The notes beneath the pieces were generated by a model. The model saw only the letters and a program-made list of their open reading frames with translations. It searched no databases and was not told the origin of the DNA. Below are positions 1 to 8,447 of a stretch of 21,104 nt of DNA, in pieces. This stretch comes from Branchiostoma floridae. Its lineage: Eukaryota; Chordata; Leptocardii; Amphioxiformes; Branchiostomatidae. The first letter of the stretch is position 1; each line of letters opens with the position of its first letter. The position numbers and the translations under genes are program-made. The stretch lies in assembly GCF_000003815.2 (NCBI RefSeq), contig NC_049997.1:7714209-7735312 (forward strand), given 5' to 3'.

Positions 1-108
1 CAGGTATTGAATACATCTTGACAGTGAAATGAAGCGATGTTGTATCTTCAGCCAATTGACAACAGTGTCATATCACCAACATTAGTCAAGCAATGTGGAC
101 TTGGTTAC

Positions 109-174
109 CTTCACGGGGAAAAGCTTGTCCCGGATGCTTATCTTCCCATCCTCTGACACCGGGAATGGCTGCAA
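109..174 (-). CDS. Last visible exon of the unrecognised gene
   Basis: 66 bases, 22 codons, phase 0 in and out. Acceptor TTGTTTACCAG, donor GTGAAG|GTAACC. It encodes LQPFPVSEDGKISIRDKLF. The good donor shows that the gene runs on past base 1, and nothing in 1-108 can be joined to it. Confidence 0.55.
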
Positions 175-2035
175 CTGGTAAACAAAATGCACATCACAGT
201 TTCGTCAACTCCTTTCATAGAAACATTTTGTGAGCAATATAAACTAGTGAATGAGTAACAAGACTGTGCTTGCTCAATAATAAGCACCAAGGTAGATGGC
301 CCATGTGCTAAATACATGATACGTTTATGTATAAGTACCCGAATGCACGTAGTAACACATAGCTACATGTACATAAAGTGGATAGATTGTCCATACATCA
401 GAGCCTGGGATGCCTTGAAGCACCCTTTCGAGAAGTTCCACCATCTTTGTGAATTCCTCGTCGTTGAGTTTTTCTCCCCTTTTTCTTCCTCCAAAGTCTG
501 AAGCGGACTCTTCTCCTCCCCTCCATTCCAAGTCCAGGTCAGACTAGGGTGTGTACGAACATGATATCAGTGCATTGCAGTAATCATCCGCTGACATCAA
601 TGATAATACATGGCGGCTATGGACATGTTTCTACCTAGGATACCCTAATTTTGGCAGAGGACCCCCCCCCCCCAACACACACACACACATACAATTGGCT
701 TTGTAGACCCCTAGCTCTCTGACTCATTTAAGACTTCAAGATACAGTTGACACAATTTTAGGCCGAATAAACGTAGAATAATTTGATAGTCCCCAGTTGC
801 CTTGCCCTGTGTCGATTGTGCATGAATACGTACGCCTTTTTAGACGCTCAAAACACGACTACTTTTTTTCCGTTTGTACAGATAAGCGCATTTGGTTTAC
901 AAAACAAAAGTCTAGAGCTTTATCATCAAGATGACTCCGGGGTGTGTCAGAAACCCATATTAAAAAGTCTGCTGCAAAGAAGAAACAATCATGTACCTTC
1001 CGCATCATGACTGGGAGAGGAGGGTCTTCCCCATCTATCACAGCAAGAACACGTCCCTGTTGTTCGTTGAACGCTGGACAACTCAGAGTAATTGCCACTC
1101 TACCGTCCTTCGTTGGGCTGTTGAATGTTACACGAAAAAATTGTTTGACATTTGAGGTAATTTTCATCATGCCAGTTGAAAATATCGAACATTGAAAACG
1201 CTCTATTAAAATATTCAACATATTCTGAAGTTAATTAAGAAAACTTTCATGTAATGGGGTCTTACAACTTCTTTAGCTGTCTAGCTCTAGTCTTCGCAGG
1301 TTGCCGTCCGTAGATCATGCACTGCATCCGCTCTTCTATAGCAGCCTTTACTTTGCGTCTCGCCTCGTCGTCTTCAAAGCTGAAGCAGAATGTACCATGA
1401 GTACATGCTATTGCTATAGAGGATACAGAAACGCAAACAGCATTAGATGTGCTAAATCATGCAATAATGATTTCATTTAACGACTAGTGGAATTTTTAAC
1501 AACGTCTTAAATAATAGATTTGATTGCTGAAAGTATCAATCGATATTCGAGAAAACTGAGTTATAGATAATTTTATTGCACAAAATTATACAAGGTACAA
1601 AGTATGGCATCTAATGGAACATAAATACAGTTCCATAGAGATAATCTAAACTAAACTAATACAAAGAGTGTGTGTAGTCTTGGATGAGTATTATGTATAT
1701 ATATGAACTTTTACAGTCATTAGAGTTATATCCATGATAAGCCATTTGTCGTGTAAGTTGCGTACAGCATATAGTATTACGTACCTGTCCACTGTCATCA
1801 CGTCTACGTCTCCTGCCATGACTTGCTCCATACTATATGTTCTCATCTTGTGCACGGCTAGAGAACACGCTTGCTTCACTGTCGGTAGGTTGACGTCGAC
1901 TCTGAAGTCGTTTCTGGGGCCCTTTAACTTTTGTAGAATGACTGGTATCCCTAGGATTGCCGATGCATGGTCCAGGATGGCTACGGCTACAAACAGGTAG
2001 GTTCTTGAGTCTTCCTTCTTTGTTTTTCTCATATC
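109..2035 (-). CDS. Unrecognised multi-exon gene, five solid exons, 3' end outside window
   Basis: I do not recognise this protein. Five exons join in phase with GT..AG junctions: 2035-1785, 1379-1266, 1117-997, 543-397 and 174-109. The first starts after a CCCAG acceptor and encodes a mostly hydrophobic or helical stretch (VAVAILDHASAILGIP, then HKMRTYSMEQVM). The second is charged and basic (FEDDEARRKVKAAIEER, ending RARQLKK). The third looks strand-rich (DGRVAITLSCPAF, GRVLAVIDGEDPP). The fourth is acidic then helical (MVELLERVLQGIPGSD). The fifth ends RDKLFPVK in phase 0 at GTAACC and must continue left of base 1. No signal peptide, membrane helix or known catalytic motif is visible. If exon two were not spliced at TT|GTAAGA it would end at a TAA three bases on (1264-1262), so a shorter isoform is possible. 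Agreement of four successive phases makes the model good; the family is unknown. Confidence 0.7.
397..543 (-). CDS. Exon of the unrecognised gene (acidic linker and helix)
   Basis: 147 bases, phase 0 in and out, acceptor CACACCCTAG, donor TCTGAT|GTATGG. It encodes SDLDLEWRGGEESASDFGG, a basic patch RKRGEKL and a helix DEEFTKMVELLERVL. A second acceptor (CCGCTTCAG) lies inside the exon but would change the phase. Confidence 0.6.
662..689. repeat. C homopolymer and CA run
   Basis: A run of 13 or so C followed by AACACACACACACACA, in an intron of the unrecognised gene. Homopolymer length is likely unreliable. Confidence 0.85.
997..1117 (-). CDS. Exon of the unrecognised gene (predicted strand-rich)
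   Basis: 121 bases after acceptor ACATTCAACAG, ending CGGAAG|GTACAT in phase 0. It encodes PTKDGRVAITLSCPAFNEQQ and IDGEDPPLPVMMRK. The frame stays open upstream of the acceptor to an ATG at 1221, so an alternative first exon cannot be excluded. Confidence 0.6.
1266..1379 (-). CDS. Exon of the unrecognised gene (charged, basic end)
   Basis: 114 bases between acceptor TTCTGCTTCAG and donor AAGTT|GTAAGA. It encodes SFEDDEARRKVKAAIEERM and then a basic run ending ARQLKK. Reading through the donor meets TAA at once, giving an alternative short C-terminus; splicing to 1117 keeps the frame (TT+C = Phe). Confidence 0.65.
1785..2035 (-). CDS. Exon of the unrecognised gene (hydrophobic/helical segment)
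   Basis: 251 bases, phase 0 in and phase 2 out. Acceptor CTCTGTACCCAG, donor GACAG|GTACGT. It encodes 83 codons with no stop, including LFVAVAILDHASAILGIP and VNLPTVKQACSLAVHK. The leftover AG joins the C of the next exon to give Ser. Confidence 0.7.
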
Positions 2036-2570
2036 CTGGGTACAGAGGTTTTGACAAAACTTTTTGAAATGCATTTCATTTCATATATGTTCATTTGACT
2101 TAAAGCACTGATGTGAATATTTGCGATGTTTTCAGTACTTTTAATCACTCAATATAAACCAATGTTCGGAAGTTTCTTAAAGAATTGTTTCACCATGCCA
2201 GATCTCATCGAGGGTTTTTTTCAGTAAACGTTGTTGTTGATCAGAGTCGCAGTGTATCATGTTGACTTCGGAATAGAATCTAACGTTTTTGTGATCATGC
2301 TTTATTGACACGTACCCGAAAAATAGTACAGTAACTTTTGTATGGTCGACTATAAACTACAACAAACAAAAAAAGAAAGAATACAGAATATACCTTACAA
2401 TTCTACTTATCAAACAGTATAGGATAACAAGATTCTACCAATTAAGCAATATAGGATAATAAGGAAAAACCTCTGTACAATCAGGTGGGGCTAAACCTGT
2501 CACTATCTTTTCTAATGACAAAGCAAAAAAAATGTACTTTCCTGTCTTAAACATGTATCTAAGCAAGCGG
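2036..2570. other. Non-coding stretch (intron)
   Basis: AT-rich sequence with no ORF that can be supported. It has an imperfect repeat of TATAGGATAAYAAG at about 2419 and 2450. Inferred to be intron of the unrecognised minus-strand gene. Confidence 0.4.
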
Positions 2571-3320
2571 GGAGGGGGGTCTAATCATTTCAAAGTCTCA
2601 TCAAGACCTACCCAAATACCAAATAGCAATACATTTCATTCAGGTATTCTCGAATTATGCTCTCCATTCACAAACATCCACACATACAAACGCTACTAAA
2701 AACTTTTAACCTTCTAAACCTCCTTAGCGAGGGTAATAACGAATCCATATCGGTGTCGAAAAGTTCAGAACCTGCCAAAATTGAGCCGGACATGGTGAAT
2801 ACCACACATTCGTCATATTTAACATTACATGCCATTGACTCCAAAGGGCCTTACAACCCCTTTCCACTAGAGGCTGCGACCGTGCTGAGTCTGCTGAGTG
2901 ACCAAAGATTTGATTTATGTTTTGTGTGTTTTCTTGTCTTTTAAACCATTCTATAATTAATATCTTGCGTAATGTTCCCATTATGAAATCAAAGACCGCA
3001 CCGGAGTGGAGAGGTAGACGACTACGCCAAAGGTAAACAAAGGTAAACACTCCCACAAAGCCCTTTAAAGTGACCCCGATGAACCCTAGCTCACCAAACC
3101 CCTCGTCAACCAATCGCGTTTAAGTAGACAGTCATGTGTGTCAAGCGCATAATACACCTCAGGCAAATCGAACACCTGCCTTTTGTTATCATGGCAGGCA
3201 TGAGGGTCATGACCTCCACTGTGACAACATGGCGACTCCAGAACACAAATGGTTTGTCATACATGACAGTAGGTGTTTATATGGCCCTTGCCTGAATCAG
3301 ACACTGTATGTATTTTAGGT
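2570..3320. repeat. Dispersed-repeat-rich intronic region
   Basis: The 20 bases ACCTACCCAAATACCAAATA at 2606-2625 recur exactly at 14863-14882. In both places they are followed by similar text: a short gap, then a TTATGCTSWCCA-like motif, then an A/C-rich tail (ACATCCACACATACAAACG here, an ACACACAC tract there). This indicates two copies of one dispersed, probably SINE-like or non-autonomous, repeat. The minus-strand ORF over 2724-3113 has low-complexity, non-conserved-looking sequence and no splice logic, and is most likely repeat-derived. Confidence 0.45.
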
Positions 3321-4937
3321 CAGATCAGCTTTGGGTTCTGTGTAAAGGAGACTCTTTAGTAGATCAAAAACATTCTATACTTATTCGGAAACGTTCGGTA
3401 CTCCCTACTTGTGAGATCAGGGTCATCCACATGTATATAATATTGTAAGTGTTGACAATAACAACGAGGCTGTCTCTTTTTTTATTGATCAGAGATGCTG
3501 TGAACACGATGCTCCAAGGTTATAATACGATGTAGCACTTTCGAAAAACACAAGATGTAAAAACAATTACAGTGAGAAATGATCAAAGATTCTGGTAGAC
3601 TTGAGAGAAAATTTGGTGTGCACTTACAATGATAGATGTTCCTATTTATTGTCACTGCCTTTCCATGCAAGTTATACATGTACTTGGCAAAGCAAATAGT
3701 GGATAATATTATACTTTTATGACCATCCACACTGAACGTAATGCTCGCTAGCTTTGTACTCGACTGGACAGTATAGTAATATCATTACACTACATGAATA
3801 TTTTTGATATGGCCTTTTATATCCAAATGAGCTTCAAATGACAATGAATTGATAAGATGAAAATATTTGTCCATCTTCGACCAACACGGGACCGAAATTT
3901 CCTTTGTGTTGTATTTCATCTTACCTTTGCACATTCTTTGCGTTGTGGTTTAACTTGAATTGTATTCAAGATCTGCACTCAATGTATGACGTCTGCACTG
4001 TTTTCTGAGTTGAAACATCAAACGGATGTCAAATATATTGGTGATGACATGGTTTTAGACATAGAATCGATAATGTATTTGCTTGTTTTAATTTACTATT
4101 TTGATCACATTTTTCATTTTCGAGCATTTTTATTTTGCTATTAAACATATTTCTATATCAACACTAAAAGAAATGTTTCAATAATATCATGTAAACCAGT
4201 AAGTTGAATATCCTGCTGATAGCTCATAATCCAAGTGTCGCTGATATTTTACTACAAATTTTTATCATCTGTCTCTGGTATGTAACTTTGACTTTGCGAA
4301 TAAAAATTCAAAAATTTCTCTAATCAGTGTCAATATCAAGATAATTACTGTCAGTCCACTGAGTGGAAACAATACAGAAAGAACATTGATTACAATGAAA
4401 CTGTAATGTTTTTTCTTCTATTTTTTTACATCTTTTTTTCCACATATATGATGTTAAAAACCTATATCATAGCATATTCATATTCATTCAAGACAGCTGG
4501 GCTGGAAAGGTAATGATCTCACCTTGATGGAATTTAACCTTTATTTGACCTACAGTAACGTTGCTCCCAAGTATGTGACAGGTGTAAACACCGAACAAAG
4601 ACGGATGTCTTCCACGTTAAAATTCATCTAATAACAGTTATTTTTTCACTACACATTGATAATGATATTCATGTATACATTTGTAGCACAAAACCACTCG
4701 CGATTCTTCATCTTTTGATCATGGCATATTGTGTCGATTTGATTCGTAGTAGATTGTAAGGCACTGAGAAGCATGTCCATATTCTTACTACTTGAAAAGC
4801 GTGCTACAGATCGAATCCTTACCGACTCAGTTACGGCCTCAAGTCATAACTATCGTCCAGTGTGGGTTTTCTAAAATGTGTTAACTTTACAGTAGTTAGA
4901 CAATTAAGTGTAATCGGATCTTAATTTCTGCACAAAG
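3320..4937. other. Gene-free AT-rich stretch
   Basis: About 1.6 kb of AT-rich DNA. No reading frame combined with plausible splice sites was found on either strand, and no RNA gene or long repeat. Probably intronic. Confidence 0.4.
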
Positions 4938-5129
4938 CAAGTTGCTGATTCAGTGACTGCTGTTTTGCCACTCCCACGTGCCGCCAGTAAAGCACATTAT
5001 GAACGTATGCATAATCTCTTATCGTCACTCTACTCCTCTGACTTAGTTGGGGTAATTCAGATCCATAATGATGCTGAACTTGGGCACTACTTTAAGTCTT
5101 TAGCACTTTCCCGCCTATCTCCGAAAATG
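4938..5129 (+). other. Orphan coding-like segment on the plus strand
   Basis: 192 bases (64 codons) open from a fair acceptor (TTAATTTCTGCACAAAG) to a possible donor ATG|GTATCT, phase 0 in and out. It encodes VADSVTAVLPLPRAASKAH and LSSLYSSDLVGVIQIHND with plausible amino-acid use. No other plus-strand exon was found to join it to, so it may be a remnant of an older mobile element or pseudogene. The TIR element at 5141 inserted just 3' of it, in the same open frame. Confidence 0.2.
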
Positions 5130-5133
5130 GTAT

Positions 5134-5140
5134 CTTTGAG
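5134..5140. repeat. Left target-site duplication CTTTGAG
   Basis: Matches 6718-6724 exactly and abuts the left inverted end of the element. Confidence 0.7.
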
Positions 5141-5241
5141 CAAGGACGTTACATCAGGAGGACTGAGCTCAAACTCAGTGCCTATTCATCAAGCTTCGAT
5201 TCATGTGTGAAGAGAGCAATTGACACCTAGATATGAATTAC

Positions 5242-5490
5242 CCCTGATTTGCATAGATTCCAGGCTTCCACAAGCATCCCTCTATTGTAACACAAATTCA
5301 CTATAATGGCGATGACTTGGGTTAGACCTTGGTTTTGAGTGATATTTTGAAGAAGTTCTTGCAGAATTGGAGACAGCTGGATGTCATGCAAACAGCGCAG
5401 AACTAGCAATAGCAGTAACACTTTTACTTGCAATACGTAACGGTTTATAGCTGACTTTACTGGCACAATAATTGACAGTGACACACCAGA
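5242..5490 (-). CDS. Candidate exon inside a transposon-like element
   Basis: 249 bases (83 codons) open from acceptor TTCTAACATTAAG to donor TCAGGG|GTAATT, phase 0 on both sides. It would splice in frame from the exon at 6809 to the exon at 2035. It encodes a leucine-rich hydrophobic helix (VKVLLLLLVLRCLHDIQL) followed by helical sequence such as LQELLQNITQNQGL and NLCYNRGMLVEAWNL. It lies wholly between the inverted ends of the element 5141-6717, so it could instead belong to the element, be exonised from it, or be a chance ORF. No family recognised. Confidence 0.3.
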
Positions 5491-5579
5491 CTTAATGTTA
5501 GAAGTTTATTTTAAAAACAATTTTGTATTTTAAGAGCATCCTTATAAAAAAAATTCTTACCTTCAAGACCCGTTCATAA

Positions 5580-5603
5580 CAAGGACGTTATATAACGTCC
5601 TTG
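5580..5603. repeat. Palindrome of two abutting element ends
   Basis: A perfect 24-bp palindrome whose half CAAGGACGTTAT nearly repeats the first bases of the surrounding element's ends (CAAGGACGTTACAT). Symmetry extends to 28 bp (5578-5605). It is flanked by TTCATAA (5573-5579) and TTCATAC (5604-5610), six of seven matching, in the place where a 7-bp target duplication would be. Confidence 0.65.
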
Positions 5604-5612
5604 TTCATACTT

Positions 5613-5644
5613 TGCTTGCGTAGCGCAAGTGTGCTTGCGTAGCG
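5613..5644. repeat. Short direct repeat TGCTTGCGTAGCG
   Basis: Thirteen bases at 5613-5625 are repeated at 5632-5644. The first copy can fold as CTTGCG-TAG-CGCAAG (5615-5629). Confidence 0.5.
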
Positions 5645-6359
5645 GAAATAAATAAACGGTGGGGAGGGGGGACCTTTATTCATCGCTACCGTCAAGTCTG
5701 ATACCGACTCGGAGATCTACAAGACATAACCGTTACTTAGTCTATTTAGAAATAACGTTACAGTTTATAAAAATAGAACACGATGATTACTACTCTTGCT
5801 TCAGTTGCGTGAATTTTTTTATTCAGACTATATAGTATATGGCCTTTTCGGCAAAGCTGTATGCTCTATGACGTCGATTGAGTGGCCTTCCCTTCCCCAG
5901 CAGTGTGCGACCTGAAAATGCACAAACATGGACTCGATAAGATTGGGAACCTAGATGTACAACGTTAACGTTACATAAACAAATTGATATGAACTTGTCC
6001 GCACATGTCTCCGCGTATTCCAGCATGTAGCAAACGATTTTAGCTTCAGAAGTTCCCCGACGATCCCCCAAAAGTACGGACTTTTCCCCCTCCCACCACT
6101 TTGTTGGTTCACGGAGAAAGGCTATCTACGGCATTTTGTTACACTGTGAGCAAAGTTTGAGCTCCGCGATCTGAAAAAATGAGCCGAGATCTGATCAAAA
6201 CAACGCAGGAATGCAAAAAAATGGGTTCGTACTTTCATTAAAAAGGTTTCGCTAAAACAGGAAAAGTTGCGAAACTATGTTATAGCAGCATAAATCTGTG
6301 CATTTTCTTACATATTTAGCGGCCGAGAATATGAAGACATTTGGACGAAAAAGTCCGTA

Positions 6360-6717
6360 AACTCACCCATGATTGTCCTACGACGATCAGATAAACACCA
6401 AAATGTCCGCCATTTCTTTCTCTAAAAGATGCAGACTTCTGCGCATGACAGAAACGCTCCCCAAATAAGGAAATAGTCGGAAAACAGCTGGATTCCGAGC
6501 GAGTCCTCGGGACGGCTCGGGCTATCTGACGTCATAGCGTTGCTCATTAATATGTAATTTCCAGCAAAACCCCGCGAAAACCCGCACCGGACGTTCTATA
6601 CAAAGAAATACCGCGGCGGGGCGGGCACAAAGAAAGGCAGCGGGATTTCGCACGGCGAAACAATGGGCGCAGCGGGGTGTTAACTACGTCCACAGTCCTT
6701 CTGATGTAACGTCCTTG
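6360..6717 (-). promoter_or_regulatory. CpG-rich promoter-like end of the element
   Basis: This GC- and CpG-rich stretch contains the CRE octamer TGACGTCA (6527-6534), an ATGGCGGAC start-like motif on the minus strand at about 6410, and ATGG followed by the strong donor GTGAGT at 6370-6361. It reads as a promoter with a first exon for minus-strand transcription. Whether it drives anything is unknown. Confidence 0.3.
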
Positions 6718-6724
6718 CTTTGAG
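6718..6724. repeat. Right target-site duplication CTTTGAG
   Basis: Matches 5134-5140 exactly and abuts the right inverted end of the element. Confidence 0.7.
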
Positions 6725-6808
6725 AAATAACATAAGCCAGACATTCATACAATGAGAAAAGCCAGGCATTGCTGTCCAAGAGACAATTATTAATCAGACA
6801 CTGCTTAC

Positions 6809-6877
6809 CTCAGAAAGGCCGTTTATCGTAGACACGGGAGCGAAAGGTTCCGGCAACACGCCTACGATATCCGCCAT
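6809..6877 (-). CDS. Candidate first coding exon, start MADIVGVLPEPF
   Basis: A minus-strand ATG in the context AAAATGGCGG opens 23 codons (MADIVGVLPEPFAPVSTING...) that end in phase 0 at the strong donor CTGAG|GTAAGC. AAAATGGCGGAT over the start resembles the YY1 site found at the 5' ends of many TATA-less genes. The local DNA is richer in CpG than its surroundings, as expected of a promoter. Its phase fits both the candidate exon 5490-5242 and the firm exon at 2035, so it is most simply the 5' end of the unrecognised gene. That link is inference. Confidence 0.5.
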
Positions 6878-7898
6878 TTTGAATCACGAGGGAAGGGTGA
6901 GCGAGACTAATGTTTCAAAACATGTGACATGTGACACAATGAAACAAGAATCTCCAAATAAGGAAGTGACAATAAGAAAGACCTCCACAGCAGTTCAAAG
7001 ACTGTGACAGACCTTTGAAACAGACATTCGTAAAATCTTACTTTTAAAACACACGAAATCTTCAATGACCCCAAATTTCGTGTTAACACTGACCTTTGCA
7101 CTCCGGAGATAGTTTCAGGGAACACCTGTTTGTGTGACTTATACAGAGGTCAATATCTCATATCTGAAACATCGATGTCGACGTCACGAAGCATTCATAA
7201 AGTAGAATTGGTTGGTAATTGCCTATCGTGCATATCAACGTTGTTTTACTAAACTTGGTTTGCTTTTGTACCGCACAGTTTTGTCACGGCAACCAATAAG
7301 GGTGATAAGAACCTAGCATGTTCAGTTCCGCGTTTGAACGAGACGTCCATTGTGTGTCCCTGAAATTATCCTAATGCCTTACATGTAGAGATTGGATGGC
7401 ATTTCTTGTGTATCAACACAAAGTGGACATCAAGCTACAACGCATCCCATGCAATAATAACAAGCTGCTGCTGACTTAAAGTTTGCTCATTTGGCTCATA
7501 TAATAGGATGATACACGTGCTAGTATCTTCTTACACATACTAGTAGCTATTACCTTAGATTATGCAACGTTAATGATACCTAAAGACTACGTGGCGCTGC
7601 AATATTGCTACACTACTCTCTATTCTATAAAAATTCCGACATGTACTTTAAGAAAACATATGAAAAACATGATCTTGGATTCAACTGTTCAATGTGGTAT
7701 CATTTCTATTCTTGAATTATTTAGTATAAAGACCCGTTTCATTTTGACTGTTGCTTTACTTTAAATTTCTCGGCTTTATCAAAAATGATAAGCAAACTGA
7801 CGAGACTTATGCTTTCTTTATTCGTTAAAAACATTGACGTCTAGCTACAGTGTAAGCACACATAACCCTCTAGCTATATAGACATGAAACATACAAAC
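6878..7898. other. Intergenic stretch between the unrecognised gene and the receptor
   Basis: Roughly 1 kb without supportable genes. The short ORFs here lack splice sites or plausible protein character. The right part should hold the receptor's transcript end, the left part the promoter of the minus-strand gene starting at 6877. Confidence 0.4.
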
Positions 7899-7904
7899 TT
7901 TATT
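7899..7904 (-). terminator. Candidate poly(A) signal AATAAA of the receptor gene
   Basis: TTTATT on the plus strand reads AATAAA on the minus strand, 272 bases after the receptor stop codon at 8176. A second hexamer lies at 7983-7988 beside a TGATGATGATG run. Either could define the 3' end. Confidence 0.4.
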
Positions 7905-8175
7905 GAAAAATGAAAGAAGTTACAGGTGCATAGCGTCTGCACATGATGACATTTATATTCAATGATGATGATGATGGTAGCCTTTATTATACATCCACGC
8001 CATAACGGGCTAAGTACAGGCATACTGGTACAAAAGTTGTAACAAAGTACACAATGGTGACATTGAAAGGACTTCTAAGTTAGAACATTGATTCTAAAAC
8101 TACTCTAATACATAGGTTTGGCTTTTCCCGTTTTTTCCTGAAGTTGAAAATCTTTTTTTTATTGTATCATGACAA

Positions 8176-8447
8176 TCACGAATTATCTTCCATAGCTTGT
8201 AGCTTATGCATAATGTCCAGACGATTGCACTCTTTCAGGGCACCATAAAGCTCAGGGATGGTTGCTTCTCCTGTCTTCCTTTGCTGCCAACATCGAAGCA
8301 TGTTGTAGATCTGACCTTGCAAGTCTGATCTGTTTTCATTTACTATATGATCAATCTGGTATTGCTTTAGCTTGAGACGACGTGCGAGCTCGGGCCATTG
8401 GTCTCCAAGGCTGATTTTCAGCTCCTCAGTCGCACTAGCCGTGAGAA
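8176..8447 (-). CDS. Receptor exon 10: death domain and stop
   Basis: 272 bases after acceptor TTGGACTGCAG, ending TGA at 8178-8176. The death domain covers nearly the whole exon: ISLGDQWPELARRLKLKQYQ, then IDHI, and after a short loop MLRCWQQRKTGEATIPELYG and LKECNRLDIMHKL. The two tryptophans, the L.L...ID..... helix 2-3 pattern and the R/K-rich face match death domains of TNFR1/p75NTR type. Only six residues follow the domain. Confidence 0.9.

Larger units (their letters stand above)
5141..6717. mobile_element. TIR-bounded DNA transposon-like element, 7-bp TSD
   Basis: The left end CAAGGACGTTACATCAGGAG and the reverse complement of the right end CAAGGACGTTACATCAGAAG match at 24 of 25 positions (through GGACTG). 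The copy is flanked by the direct repeat CTTTGAG at 5134-5140 and 6718-6724, a perfect 7-bp target duplication. Length is 1577 bp. No transposase is recognisable, so it is probably non-autonomous. The CAAGG start is reminiscent of hAT ends (usually 8-bp duplications), but the superfamily is not settled. The right part (6360-6717) is CpG-rich and carries a CRE octamer. The high identity of its ends suggests a fairly recent insertion. Confidence 0.75.

Noticed and set aside
2724-3113. 129-codon minus-strand ORF as a gene
   Set aside because: It overlaps dispersed-repeat sequence, has no family resemblance and no phase-matched partners.
5613-5644. CRISPR-like spaced direct repeats
   Set aside because: Only two copies with a 6-base spacer, in eukaryotic DNA.
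6547-6744. 65-codon minus-strand ORF spanning the element's right end
   Set aside because: It crosses the inverted end and target duplication; GC-rich promoter-like DNA gives long chance frames.
7573-7764. 63-codon plus-strand ORF
   Set aside because: AT-rich, no domain, no splice partners.
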